From Quercus robur (taxonomy: Eukaryota; Streptophyta; Magnoliopsida; Fagales; Fagaceae): a stretch of DNA of 64,000 nucleotides. The position numbers and the translations under genes are program-made. Under the pieces are notes generated by a model. It made no database searches, was not told where the DNA came from, and saw only the letters and a list, made by a program, of their open reading frames with translations. The stretch covers positions 60,289,354 through 60,353,353 of the forward strand of contig NC_065536.1 of assembly GCF_932294415.1 (NCBI RefSeq). The letters run 5' to 3'. This document shows, piece by piece, positions 23,430 to 34,621 of the stretch (position 1 is the first letter of the stretch; every line of letters starts with the position of its first letter).

Positions 23430-24385
23430 TAATATAGAAATTAAGAGGAGACAGCCAATGTTGACCCTTAGAAATGTGAAATAGATAGCCTCTCTTAAAC
23501 ACCAAAGGAGTAGGTATAGATAGCCTTTGCTGAACACCAAAAAAAAAAAAAAAAGAAGGTATCCGAAGGCTTTCACACATTGCTAGTTAATGTTATTATA
23601 ATTTTTTTTTTCTTTTGATAGGTATAATTCTTATGTTAATTGAGCCGAGTTGTAAACATTAACTTTGGTAGGACAACCCAACAAAATATATTTGTTTTGT
23701 GAATTCATGTGAGTAGCATGTTCAAGTTTTTATTGCTCTTATATTTTACTCAAATAATTATATTATACTTATTAATTAATATGTTAATTATTTTTTCTTT
23801 TTAATAACACATGATGTAACTTAAATAAATCTATATAATATATTACAAGATGAGTGTAAAATATTGGTGATATAGAAATTGAGAGTAGACCGCCAATGTT
23901 GACCCTTAGAAAGTGGAATAGAACACCTTTGTTAAACACCAAAAGAGTAGGTATAGGTAGACTTTCACACGTTGTTATTATTATTCTTACGTTAATTGAG
24001 CAACATTAACTTTGGTAAGACAACCAAACAAAATATATTTGTATTGGAATTCATGTGTGTAATAACACATGAGGTAGACAAAGGTCTTGTAGCTAAATTG
24101 GCACCTCCCCATGTACAAAGTGCTTGGGGGTCGAGGGGGGAAAGGGTTCGAGCTGTGGGGTTAGCAATATATTGTAATTATTTCTCAAAAAAAAAAAAAC
24201 ACAGGAGGCAACTTAAATAAATCTCTGAAGGTTAATGATAAAATATAGTATAAAATGAGTATAAAATATTGGTAATGTAGAAATTGAGAGCAAACTGCCA
24301 ATGTTGAACCTTAGAAAGTGGAATAGACTGCCTTTGTTGAACACCAAAAGAGTAGGTATTGGAAGACTTTCACACATTCGCTTGT
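23430..24385 (+). repeat. Three dispersed copies of a ~100-bp unit
   Basis: A unit with GCCAATGTTGA ... CACCAAAAGAGTAGGTAT ... ACTTTCACAC occurs at about 23430-23575, 23870-23975 and 24275-24385. Two tandem copies sit in the right arm at 39010-39165 and one at about 46020-46090 (opposite strand). Origin unknown; it marks homology between the arms. Confidence 0.7.
24080..24199 (+). mobile_element. tRNA-derived SINE, 120 bp
   Basis: A-box-like TAGCTAAATTGGC (24090-24102), B box GGTTCGAGCT (24145-24154), and a 3' A tail. It is flanked by an imperfect direct repeat (AACACATGAGGTAGAC / AACACAGGAGGCAAC). The right arm of the inverted duplication has the empty site near 39200, confirming insertion. 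Confidence 0.75.
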
Positions 24386-25219
24386 CAATGTCAATGTTAT
24401 ATATTTATTTTAATAAAGCAATGTGTTTTATTTAATATTTATTCATATCAAATTAAATTCAAAGAAATCTATAATACATGTGTTATGGTCCGTTAACATG
24501 GAGGAAAAGTTAGAAAAACAATCAAAAGATTTCATCTATTATTATTATTATTATTATTATTATTAGAGCAACTTTTCCACCTACTGAACTTCTAGATAGT
24601 CTCCTATTTATCTGCTTGGGCAGGGCACCATACTAATTGATTATATGTAATATTTTTATTGATTAATGAGTTTAAAAGAAATTGTTTCTTACCTATTACG
24701 TAATAAAGGTATGAGTAAATTTATATAAATTACCATTTTTATTCTTCCACTTTTCTCCTCAACTAATCGAAGTAGCTTTTTTCCTTCCAACCAAACACAT
24801 ATGAGCGAAAGGTAAATCTTTTATATTCTTTCACTTTTCCATGTCCTCAACCAAATGAATCTTTGGATTTCAACCACCAATAGGAAGATGACATGTCCCA
24901 TCATGTGTAATACATATAATTCACTTGGTTGATTGGGTTGATGCACATGACAAGGAGAATTGTCATCTCCGTATTGGTGGTTGGAGCCTAAGGCTCCAAA
25001 CTTGTTTAAAGCCAAAATTTATACCAGTATCTACTAGAGCTCTCTTTAGCTGAGAGCATAGTTTTCAAACCCGGATCGTTCCATGAATCAGAAAAGGGAG
25101 AAGTTTAAGATTTTTAAGACCGAACCGAGGTTTATCCAAGGTCAAATTGTGATGATATCTTAATTAATTTAATAATAATAATAATAATAATATACAAATA
25201 AAGGTATTAAAATGACAAA
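24200..25219 (+). repeat. Inner left arm, proximal part
   Basis: Reverse complement of about 38250-39214 with clear but weaker identity than the outer arms (many substitutions and small indels). It continues at 30028-30296 beyond the LTR element. Contains (ATT)n near 24534-24565 and (AAT)n near 25161-25190. Confidence 0.8.
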
Positions 25220-25837
25220 TGTGGGGCCCGACAACAGATGGACCAGATCCACCTATTCACAGGAAGACTTAAGGCCCAAGCCGAAGAAGATAGTAGTCCA
25301 AGCCCAATAACGCAAAGCATCCATGTGCCAGAGAAGCCGCCGAGGAGGGTATAGCCCTCGGCTGGCCCAGAACTACACTAAGGAAAGGGGCAAAAGTGGC
25401 ATAGGGATAATCTTGTAAGAAATCTGAAATATCTAGGAAAGGCTGCCCATACTACCTGTCCTAGACAGAGCTTTGCCTCTCACAGAGTCGTGTTCCTTTA
25501 GCCTACTTACCACTCCCCAACAACTCAGGTCTAAAACTGATGGGACAAGTATCAGTCTTGAAAGGGTCGACCCTACACGTGGACGAAGGAAATTGAACGC
25601 ATGCGAGTATAAAAGAAAAAATATGTAACCTAAAGAAGGGGCCTCCAGTCCTACGGAAAAAAATAGAGGTGCTTCAAAGGAAAAGAAATTGGAACCATGC
25701 ATAAATATCTTAAGAAATCCACAGCCGGGTAAACACGACTTAGCCTTTCGATCCCACTCTCTACAAATGATATTGTATGGGCCCATTTACGTGCGAACCC
25801 AACCCAACTGCGGTTCCACGCAAATCGTGTGCTTACA
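25220..25837 (+). repeat. 5' LTR of the 25220-30027 element
   Basis: TGTGGGGCCCGACAACAG to GTGCTTACA; contains ACGCATGCGAGTATAAAAG near 25598 with a TATA box (TATAAAAG, about 25609). Confidence 0.92.
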
Positions 25838-25838
25838 A

Positions 25839-25856
25839 TTGGCGCCGTCTGTGGGG
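25839..25856 (+). other. Primer-binding site
   Basis: TTGGCGCCGTCTGTGGGG directly after the LTR. The TGGCGCC start, matching a tRNA ending GGCGCCA, is common among plant gypsy-type and related non-autonomous elements. Confidence 0.8.
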
Positions 25857-26084
25857 ATGGCTTGCGTGTTAGCTCGAGCGGTGGCGAGGTTGAGTTTCTG
25901 TCGAACAAGAGACTATGAGGATGCCCGTATCACCGGCGACGCATTGTTGTTATTCCCAACATAGGCTCCTGCTAGGGGCTACGTTCCACGGTGTCAACGA
26001 CATGGGCAAGCTTAGGGGCTTCAAACATCAGGCCGACTTCTTCCACCTTATTCGAGGAGCAAAACTTTCGGAAGAAGAGTCACA

Positions 26085-26408
26085 CAAGTTTTGGACAGAA
26101 CCAAGGCCTTGCATGGTCCTCGGACCCAAGCCTCTGGGGAAACCAACTACTTAAAAAGAATCAGACAAGTTTTGGACAGAACCAAGGCCTTGCATGGTCC
26201 TCGGACCCAAGCCTCTGGGGAAACCAACTACTTAAAAAGAATCACACAAGTTTTGGACAGAACCAAGGCCTTGCATGGTCCTCGGACCCAAGCCTCTGGG
26301 GAAACCAACTACTTAAAAAGAATCACACAAGTTTTGGACAGAACCAAGGCCTTGCATGGTCCTCGGACCCAAGCCTCTGGGGAAACCAACTACTTAAAAA
26401 GAATCATA
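26085..26408. repeat. Four tandem copies of an 81-bp unit
   Basis: Units start at 26085, 26166, 26247 and 26328 and are almost identical; a partial fifth follows. The unit includes CCTTGCATGGTCCTCGGACC. As 81 is divisible by three, several frames stay open, but none starts with ATG. Degenerate copies of the same core recur at about 27700-27990. Confidence 0.93.
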
Positions 26409-27689
26409 GGGGAAAACCAACTACACAAAAGCGCCATTGGAGCTCCCTAACTCCTAGTCGACTGCTCGGATGGATTATTATTAAATCATCAGCCTTGGAC
26501 GACATTCACGCGCTTATCACAGAATGTCCAACTGATATCCCGGTTAGTTTCTTAAGTTTGATTTATTACAAATTATCGGTATGATGCTTGGTAGTGCTGG
26601 CAGATGAGATTCGATTAGATTATGCTTCAAAGTAGCTTTATCACAAATATTCTCAAAGCAACACATACATAGAGCACATTCGTTCACAAAGTTGTGTTGC
26701 CCATTAGATCAACGCTTAAAACATGTAAATCAATTTCCATTTTTATTACGATGGAGAAATAGTACAGTGTACAAATGAAAAGCTGGAATCAGCCCATGTC
26801 AAAGCTTACTACATAAGCAAGAAAAGAAAATACAAGAAAGCTGGAGAAAGCCGAGGAGGTATGTCGGAGGAAAGGTTGGCTACAGCTCCGAGACTTTATT
26901 CTTCCCCCGCACCCTTACATGCCCATAACTCAGGCAGCCAAAGAGACCCAACTTGAACCTGACACCGTTGAAGAAAAGGTGCAGGGAGTTGAAGGTGATG
27001 GGGCTTTCTCTAAATATACACCTGCCGCAAAGCAGAGGCGCTGATGGAGGAAAAACCTTCTTCTGCCATACCAAAGTGTTGGCATGAACAGAGCCTGCTT
27101 CGGATTTTGGCTAAAAGAGGGAGAGACGCCGTTCTCCCCCGGTGGAGATGGAAAACTCTCCTGAACTTGTGCTTCCTGTGCCCATACCTTACTGTTATAA
27201 GCCTCATGAAAACACGGCGCTTCTGCGGCGGAGACATTTCTTTCTTCCCAACCCTCACTTTCAACATGTTATGCCAAGAAGGGAGAACTCCGGATATGGA
27301 AGCTGTGATGTGGGAGAAAATCTGAAGGATTTGTGCGTATATAAAGCAATTTTCTCTCCTTCCCATTTATTGGAAAAGACAAGGTGATGGCAGTCAACTC
27401 ATGTGGCGTCCTGAGAAACGCTACAGACAAAACAGTCCTGGCTCAACTTCCAACATCAACTGCAACCACAAGATTAAAGAGCCTCGTAAAGGCGCACTTC
27501 GGTCATCGTGACATCAAAGAGTACCACGTGGCCAGAAGTTGCAGAAATATCTCTTAATTCATGGGCTAGGTGGATTCGTGGCCCCGGGGCCGCTTTGTGT
27601 AAGGGCCCAGGTACTTTGGCAGACGCCGAGCAGCGGCCATGGCCGAGGACAATCACTGTTGGGCACCTCGGGAAATGCTCAAAGATAGG

Positions 27690-27990
27690 GGAAACCAAGT
27701 ACTGATGCAGACATTGGTCTTGGATAGAACCCATGGCTTGCATGGTCCTCGGACTCAGGCTAAAAGGGAAAACCAACTACTAGTGTAGACATTGGTCTCG
27801 GACAGAACCTAAGGCTTGCATGGTCCTCGGACCCAAGCTAAAAGGGAAAACCCAGTACCGATAAAAACCCAAGTCTCGGACTCAAGCCTCTGGGGAAAAA
27901 TCAAGTACATAAGATAAAACGCATACGTCCTGAACAAAACCTAGGTTTTGCAAAGTCCTCGGACTCAGGCTGCTTGGGAAGTCAACTGCC
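27690..27990. repeat. Degenerate copies of the 81-bp motif
   Basis: At least three diverged copies of the CTTGCATGGTCCTCGGAC motif spaced by about 79 bp. Apparently an older array of the same repeat inside the LTR element. Confidence 0.7.
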
Positions 27991-29409
27991 CGAATGAAGA
28001 AATTTCTCGGCTTAAATACTGGAAAAGGTTAAAGCTCGCGTATCATGGAGATGGCAGAACGACCTAATGATTGCCAACCTAAGGAGGCCATTCATCCGGT
28101 GGGTAACGTGTCCTCGGATAACTACTTCTTACACCTTATCGAGCATTTAATGCCCATCACGGCTAATTTTAAGATAAGTCTCACTCCTCACTGGTCGGAT
28201 TGTTATGTTGAATAATAATCTTGTTAAAGTTATCGTGGCATCTTTTTAGGAACGATTACCTTGGCCTTAGTTATTATTGACTCAAATGCTATACTATTAT
28301 GCCGAGCAGCGCTTTCACATTTGTTAAAATATATAAACAAGGCATACGAAATAGAGTAACAATCACTTTTATTAATATGAAAAATTGTTACAACATACAA
28401 GGAAGGGCTTAAACAAGCCTATACAAAAAATGAACTGCTAAAACAGTAACAACATCCGTAACATAAATAAGTAAACCATCAAGTGTCTTCTGAACTCGCC
28501 TTCAAAGTCTCTCTGAAATCTATGCCTCAGAACTGTTCATATCAGGAGAAGATCCTTATACAAAAATAATGGAGGAGAAGGAAGAAGAATTAGAAGACAT
28601 GGAAGCACTTCAGCAAGCTCTTGTCACTGAAGAATGCAAGGGAAAAAGAAGATGGAGGACATGAGCGGGAAGGAGGAGAAGAAGAGGGAAGCAATGAAAA
28701 GAAAGTAAAATGAGCAAAAGAGGGAGAAGGGGAGTCATATTAGGTATGCTCATGAGAGAGCGGATGGAGATGACAAGGGAAGTTTCCGACCCAGTCACAC
28801 CGGAAGTAAGGTGTGACGAGTCCCTGCTTCGGATTTTGGCTAAAAGAATGGGGAGACAAATCTTGAGTCTCCGCCATCCTTGCCCTGACCGAGCCATCTC
28901 AAGTTTTGTTAGGGCATGGCGTTTCTGGGAAAGGAAGGATTCATTCATGGCCGACTACTATGGTGGATGTGTTATTGGATTAGGAGTAACCAAATGGAAG
29001 AAGTAAACCGCAAGAAGGGCCTGAGGGATTCAGATATGCAAGAATCACCTCTGAATATCTCTCTTTATATAAGGGAGTAAAGCAGGGGCACGTAACCCGC
29101 TCTGATCCTCGAGGAAACCTGCGAATAAATGCGCATTCATTCCATTCCCCCACGTTATCAGTAACCGTAAGATTTGGGGGGGCCTCGTAAAAGGAAGATA
29201 TTAAAAGCACACTACGAATAACCGAACGGTATAAACGCATCACGCGCAAATCGAGGGAAACATCTCGTGGACCGGCACATTCCTTGGGGAGGTGAAAAGT
29301 CGCCGACGTTGATCAAGGGCCGAATTTAATGAGCCGCTATAAATGCTCGGTATTATCAAAACCCTCCTATCCAACTAAGGAGTCGGACAGCATGGTTTTG
29401 AGGGGCTAT

Positions 29410-30027
29410 TGTGGGGCCCGACAACAGATGGACCAGATCCACCTATTCACAGGAAGACTTAAGGCCCAAGCCGAAGAAGATAGTAGTCCAAGCCCAATAA
29501 CGCAAAGCATCCATGTGCCAGAGAAGCCGCCGAGGAGGGTATAGCCCTCGGCTGGCCCAGAACTACACTAAGGAAAGGGGCAAAAGTGGCATAGGGATAA
29601 TCTTGTAAGAAATCTGAAATATCTAGGAAAGGCTGCCCATACTACCTGTCCTAGACAGAGCTTTGCCTCTCACAGAGTCGTGTTCCTTTAGCCTACTTAC
29701 CACTCCCCAACAACTCAGGTCTAAAACTGATGGGACAAGTATCAGTCTTGAAAGGGTCGACCCTACACGTGGACGAAGGAAATTGAACGCATGCGAGTAT
29801 AAAAGAAAAAATATGTAACCTAAAGAAGGGGCCTCCAGTCCTACGGAAAAAAGTGGAGGTGCTTCAAAGGAAAAGAAATTGGAACCATGCATAAATATCT
29901 TAAGAAATCCACAGCCGGGTAAACACGACTTAGCCTTTCGATCCCACTCTCTACAAATGATATTGTATGGGCCCATTTACGTGCGAACCCAACCCAACTG
30001 CGGTTCCACGCAAATCGTGTGCTTACA
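29410..30027 (+). repeat. 3' LTR of the 25220-30027 element
   Basis: 618 bp, two substitutions from the 5' LTR; preceded by TTTTGAGGGGCTAT as a plausible polypurine tract. Confidence 0.92.
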
Positions 30028-30296
30028 ACAAACATTAAACAAATTTTACTAAAAATATGTCTGAAAAAATTTTAAAAACTTTCAAATGAATTTTCACCAT
30101 TTTTATGAGGATAGAAAATAATAAAAGCATAAACAAGTTTTGAAAATTTTTGTTGAGTAATCTTTCAAATTAACAAGATTGTATAAAATAAAATAATTTA
30201 CAACATAAATTAATCAATTGTATATTTACATATAAAAAGCATAATTCTTGAATCTCTAATAAAATTATCAAATAATATGATAAATTGATAAAATAT
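30028..30296 (+). repeat. Inner left arm, distal part
   Basis: Continuation of the inner left arm after the LTR insertion; matches about 37925-38185 in reverse complement, with moderate identity. Confidence 0.75.
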
Positions 30297-30335
30297 AATT
30301 TGTCCCTTCAAGCCACTAACCAATGAGAGTGCCTA

Positions 30336-30472
30336 GCTTAATGAGAAAATACACCCTATTACGGGTGTATGTTTCTCTCCTCTCGCAGCTGGTGGGACCC
30401 ACCAGCTGTGGGTCCCACTAGATTGTGAGATGGAGGAAGCATACACCCATAACAGGGTATACTTCCTCCTAG
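30336..30472. mobile_element. Foldback MITE-like palindrome
   Basis: Inverted ends with cores TACACCCTATTACGGGTGTATG and its imperfect complement around a GC-rich centre that is itself palindromic (CAGCTGGTGGG / CCCACCAGCTG). Related to the palindrome at 19477. Confidence 0.6.
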
Positions 30473-30479
30473 CTTAACA

Positions 30480-31694
30480 CCCTTTTAGGACTGAATAGGT
30501 ACCGCTCATGGTAGTGCTTGAGTTTAGAGCAGTACATTGGAAAATGTCCCCTCTACTCTTGACCTTCCAGTTGTATTAAGAGCACATGCCTTTAGTGTTG
30601 CCCTTAAAATGCAACCTTTCAGGTTTAGTCGTGTTTTTCCCTTGGCATAATGTTCACACTTGAGGCTGGGATGGATCATGTGTATCAGCCTTGATAAAAG
30701 ACCTAAATTCCCTTGACCCCAACCTTAATGATAGTACAATTGCTAAGATGAATATGAAGTAATTAATTTTTCCAATTTAACTGAAACACATGGTTGCATT
30801 GACTAGTAAGACGAAAATAATGTTATCTTTTCAAAAGACGATTAAATTCAATGCAATTGGAAAAATCTAATATACTGCATCTAAACTCCAAAGAATTGTA
30901 CCCATGCTTTACTCAAATTATATAGTTGAAAATAATGCTAATTGTAAAGTCGTCTTCTCATCTTGCTGACCACGAAGAAAAGACTCATAAACAATCCTTT
31001 AGGTAGAGTTAGAGAGAATGCCAATACCCAAATACTGGAGTCTCAAACTTTAATTTCGGATCCCAAATAAACAAACAACAAAAGGCGTTCTACCAAGCAT
31101 AAACACAAACACATGGTTATAATGCATAAGTCAATTCTTTTTCTGAGCAAATGTTTTTTTCTTAATAACAGGTTTTTTTTTTTTTAATTAGTAAAAGGGA
31201 TTTTATGTTTTTCTATTGAAATGGGGTCACTTGCTACAAATATGGACTAAGTGGGCACTTTAATTTTTGGGCTTTGGAGGTCAACTTTCAATTTTAGAGG
31301 ATTAATTGTTAATTTTGGTGGGCCAAAGACTGAATTAAAAAAAAAAAAAAAAAAAAAAAAACTCCCAAATATTACATACTAATGTATAATATTATTATTA
31401 TTTTATTTTCTAAATCCCTCGACAATTATCAATATCTCGATTTGAATCTTAAGATCCTACTTTCTTAAAACAATATGGATTTTACTAGAATTTCTACTAA
31501 AGTGAAATCTATGTGGGATTCTGATCTTACAGGATTTTAATCCCATAGAAATACTAAAGATCCTATGTGATAAAGGGAAATTGATTTTTTTTTGCTCATT
31601 TAGGGCCTCCAAATGGAGCCCAAAGGTCCCAAACTGATAAAAAAAAAAAAAAAAAAAATGTAATAAACAAATCAGTTGAGTGACCCTAGTCCAA

Positions 31695-31728
<34 letters not shown>

Positions 31729-33001
31729 CTAAGGTTTACATTAGTCATCAATCATCACCTTAATCTAATAAATAGAATCACAGAAGAAAAGAGACTAGAC
31801 TGTGACAGAGTAGAAAGCGAGTGTAAGAAAGTGAAAAATCTGACTATGACGCCACTATGAGAGAGACCATCGATAACGAATGTGATTTTTTTATTTTTGT
31901 AATTCTACTAACAATGATGAGAATGTTGTTTATATTGATCAACCGTACTTTGAGGAATCCATTCAAGATAAGTCTTGATGATTGAGGGTGTTTGTGGTGT
32001 TGTTTGAAACATTGTTATTTGTTTTGTGTTATATATGTGAGACATTAGTTACTGACATTGTTATTTGTTTTGAGCAGTTTAGGTGAGACACTATGTATGC
32101 TTTGAGTTATTTAACTTAGAATTTGGTATTTGTGAGTTGTAACTTTTGAATTTTGAATTTTGTTTATTTATTTGTAATTTGGTACTTTGCCTTTTATTAG
32201 CAATTTCACTCATTTGTGTCAAAAAATTACTTTTTTTTCACTGTTTCTTTAATATATATTATGAATTATTATTATAGGTATTTTTTAGTATATATTTTTT
32301 AACCAAAAAGTAGGATCTTAAGATCCTTGTGTTGATCGTACGATTCAATCTCTGAATCCTCTCTCACCAATCTCGTGTAGGATCTCAATCCTGTAACCTT
32401 GGTTCGACACCTGCTAGCAAGAACTCCCATTATATCCCATTGCAAATTTGCAACGAGCCTACATCCTGACTCGGTTGGCCATGCTAATCCTTTTTAACTT
32501 TGAGTCGGGGGGCCATACTGATCATTTTTAACTTTCTACACTTCTATATTAGTTTCATCACTCCATGATATTACACATAAATACACAAATACATCTTATT
32601 GTGAAGCTCATTAACCACATAATCACTAAAATATATAAATAAATAAATAGATATTTGTCTCTCTAATGCCTGGAAAAGAATCTTAGAGGAAATGAAAATT
32701 AAAGCTTTTAGGTACTGAAAAATGAAAATGAAAGGAATACCGAAAGTTTGGTAGGGAGATTTCTGATCGGTATAACCCCAACAGTATTAACATGTATGAA
32801 CAAAAAAAAAAAAAAAATCTCTTTATTTAAAATGGATTAATTTGAATCAACAGATTTTCCACATAAAAATTCACACCCTCACACATACATTTCACTGGAA
32901 TTTGTCACAACAAAAACTGAAGCTTCTTGTGACAAATTTGGTGTAAAAGTTTGCTGCCTATTAACCACTATATCTACTGGCAATGCTTTCCAAGTAGCTT
33001 C
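30480..33001. other. Intergenic spacer, possible DNA-transposon remnant
   Basis: No gene seen. A pair of inverted motifs (CTTAAGATCCTACTTT near 31450 and its complement near 32310) about 860 bp apart may be the ends of an old DNA transposon. A (TA)n tract lies near 31700-31725 and there are several A runs. Confidence 0.4.
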
Positions 33002-33973
33002 TTACCACACAGCACTTTGGGTGCCAAATAACCCGTCATCCAAGACCCTCGTCACCTCCCTCATAGTTGGGCGAGTTTTGGGATCATCTTTTAAACACCT
33101 TAAGCCTAGTTTGAGTACCAGGCGAGCCTGGCGATGGTCAAATTCACCCTTTAAGTTGGGGTCCATAACATCAAGATTTAGTCCTTCTTTGCACTTATCC
33201 TTCACCCAGTCTACAAGCGTGAGCTCTTCTAGCAATGCTTGCCAATTGGGCTTCTTACCACACAGCACCACTATCAACAACACACCATACGCATACACAT
33301 CTGAGAAGGCTGAGTAAATGCGCTGGCTCACACTCTCGGGTGCCCAATAACCTGGCGTACCGACAATCCCAAGGGTGGGGATGAGGATGCCTTCATCGGA
33401 GCTGCGCTTGTATTGCATAGCAAGACCAAAATCACCAAGCTTTCCCTGAAATTCAGAATCCAATAAGATATTGCCTGGCTTGATGTCTCTGTGAATTATA
33501 ACCTGTTCCAGCTCCTCATGTAAATATAAAAGCCCCGATGCTACACCTTTAATAATCTTGAACCTTTTCTCCCAGCTGAGGATTGTTTGATCCTCTTTAA
33601 AAAGGTGCTTGTCCAAGCTTCCATGCTTCATATATTCATATACAATTAACAGATCACCATTCTCTTTGCAGTAACCCAGTAATTGAACCACATTTCGATG
33701 ACGAAGACTACTCAAAGTACTGACCTCCAACTCGAATTCTGGGGAACCCTGTTCTGAACCCTTGGAAAGCTTCTTGACAGCAACTTGGACATTTGAATTT
33801 GGCAGCTTTCCTAGATAAACCTGACCAAAGCCACCGCTCCCAAGTAGCATTTCTTTTCCAAAACCCTTAGTTGCTTTATGCAGTTCATCGTAAGTAAAAC
33901 TATGCCAGCCAGTGTTTGGCTCCCAGGATTTTTCAGCAACAGCTTTCATACTTTTCACACACACACAACCCAT
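33002..33973 (-). CDS. Short receptor-kinase-like protein kinase (LecRK-related, no lectin domain)
   Basis: Intronless 323-residue Ser/Thr kinase. Residues 25-38 resemble the juxtamembrane FTYDELHKAT segment of L-type lectin receptor kinases. The kinase core is complete: glycine loop GSGGFGQV (45-52), Lys67 in VAVKK, Glu83 of helix C, HRD at 161-163 with Lys165 and Asn168, DFG at 181-183, APE at 211-213, Asp225 and Arg301. It should be active. Typical LecRKs are about 650-700 residues with a signal peptide, lectin domain and membrane helix; all three are missing. The N-terminus MGCVCVK could be acylated (Gly2, Cys3, Cys5), which would anchor it like a cytoplasmic RLCK, but Val6 is unfavourable for myristoylation. 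The start is the first ATG after upstream stops. The gene lies in the spacer of the large inverted duplication. Alternative: a 5'-truncated LecRK fragment with a fortuitous start. Confidence 0.82.
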   Translation of the reverse strand: MGCVCVKSMKAVAEKSWEPNTGWHSFTYDELHKATKGFGKEMLLGSGGFGQVYLGKLPNSNVQVAVKKLSKGSEQGSPEFELEVSTLSSLRHRNVVQLLGYCKENGDLLIVYEYMKHGSLDKHLFKEDQTILSWEKRFKIIKGVASGLLYLHEELEQVIIHRDIKPGNILLDSEFQGKLGDFGLAMQYKRSSDEGILIPTLGIVGTPGYWAPESVSQRIYSAFSDVYAYGVLLIVVLCGKKPNWQALLEELTLVDWVKDKCKEGLNLDVMDPNLKGEFDHRQARLVLKLGLRCLKDDPKTRPTMREVTRVLDDGLFGTQSAVW

Positions 33974-34176
33974 TTATTTTTGGTAACAGATCAAAGGTCA
34001 CTTGCAGTTCAAATAGCCCCTCTTCCAGCAAGCTAGTAGGCCACTAGAACACACATGCAGGTATTTTGGCAATGATTGAATACTTTTGACTAGTATCCAA
34101 TCTTGGGTTGGCTTTAAAAGCTGGTGAGAGAGTAATGAGAAGATAATGGATGGGGTATGTGTGTATTGTGAGTGTC

Positions 34177-34183
34177 TTTATAA
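34177..34183 (-). promoter_or_regulatory. Probable TATA box of the kinase gene
   Basis: TATAAAG on the minus strand about 205 bp upstream of the ATG, with CA-rich initiator-like sequence downstream. Confidence 0.5.
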
Positions 34184-34621
34184 TGCTTGACCTCTCTTTT
34201 TTTTTTCTTTTTTCTTTTTTTTTCTTTTTTTAATAATTTAAAATTTTTTCATTCAAGGGTTGAAAATAAAAATAAACTTTTTAACTTTTAATATCAGACA
34301 TTAAAAAGTAGTAGATCCAAACTTAATTATGTAAGTGGCGCATGGGGTTGGACCTGCGGAAGGTGTTATATGCGTCCATTACACCATTTACCCTCTAAAA
34401 GGATTATAGGTTAGTGTTTTCAGGTGAAACATTATTACCAAGGTGGGCTTATTTAATTGTTATATAATTAGTCACTATTTTGGGGTACAACGATGTGGAT
34501 TCTGGAGCACTCTCTTAACATAATAGTAGATTTTAATAATTAAATTCATGATATGAGATTCATTATTTACGTAAAATGAAAAAGTACCACATTATATTGG
34601 GAAGAACTAAATAATTTTTTT

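Larger units (their letters stand above)
25220..30027 (+). mobile_element. Young non-coding LTR retrotransposon (LARD-like, 4.8 kb)
   Basis: Two 618-bp LTRs (25220-25837 and 29410-30027) that differ at only two positions near 25670/29860, a 5-bp target duplication ACAAA (25215-25219 and 30028-30032), a primer-binding site after the left LTR, and a purine-rich stretch before the right LTR. The 3.6-kb interior has no gag or pol domain in any frame; its open frames are short and on both strands. The insertion sits in the inner left arm, and the right arm keeps the empty site near 38180. It must be moved by proteins of another element, probably a gypsy-type one judging by the primer site. Confidence 0.92.

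Noticed and set aside
25433..25786. 117-codon frame, repeated at 29623-29976
   Set aside because: It lies antisense within the LTRs and is duplicated simply because the two LTRs are nearly identical.
25991..26584. Long open frames over the 81-bp repeats
   Set aside because: The unit length is divisible by three, so several frames stay open by arithmetic. The frames begin with GTG or TTG, not ATG, and show no domain. Not a gene.
33002..33973. Kinase as a processed retrocopy
   Set aside because: It is intronless, but L-type lectin receptor kinases usually are, and I see no A tail or target duplication in the right orientation (the A run at 32803 is on the wrong strand).
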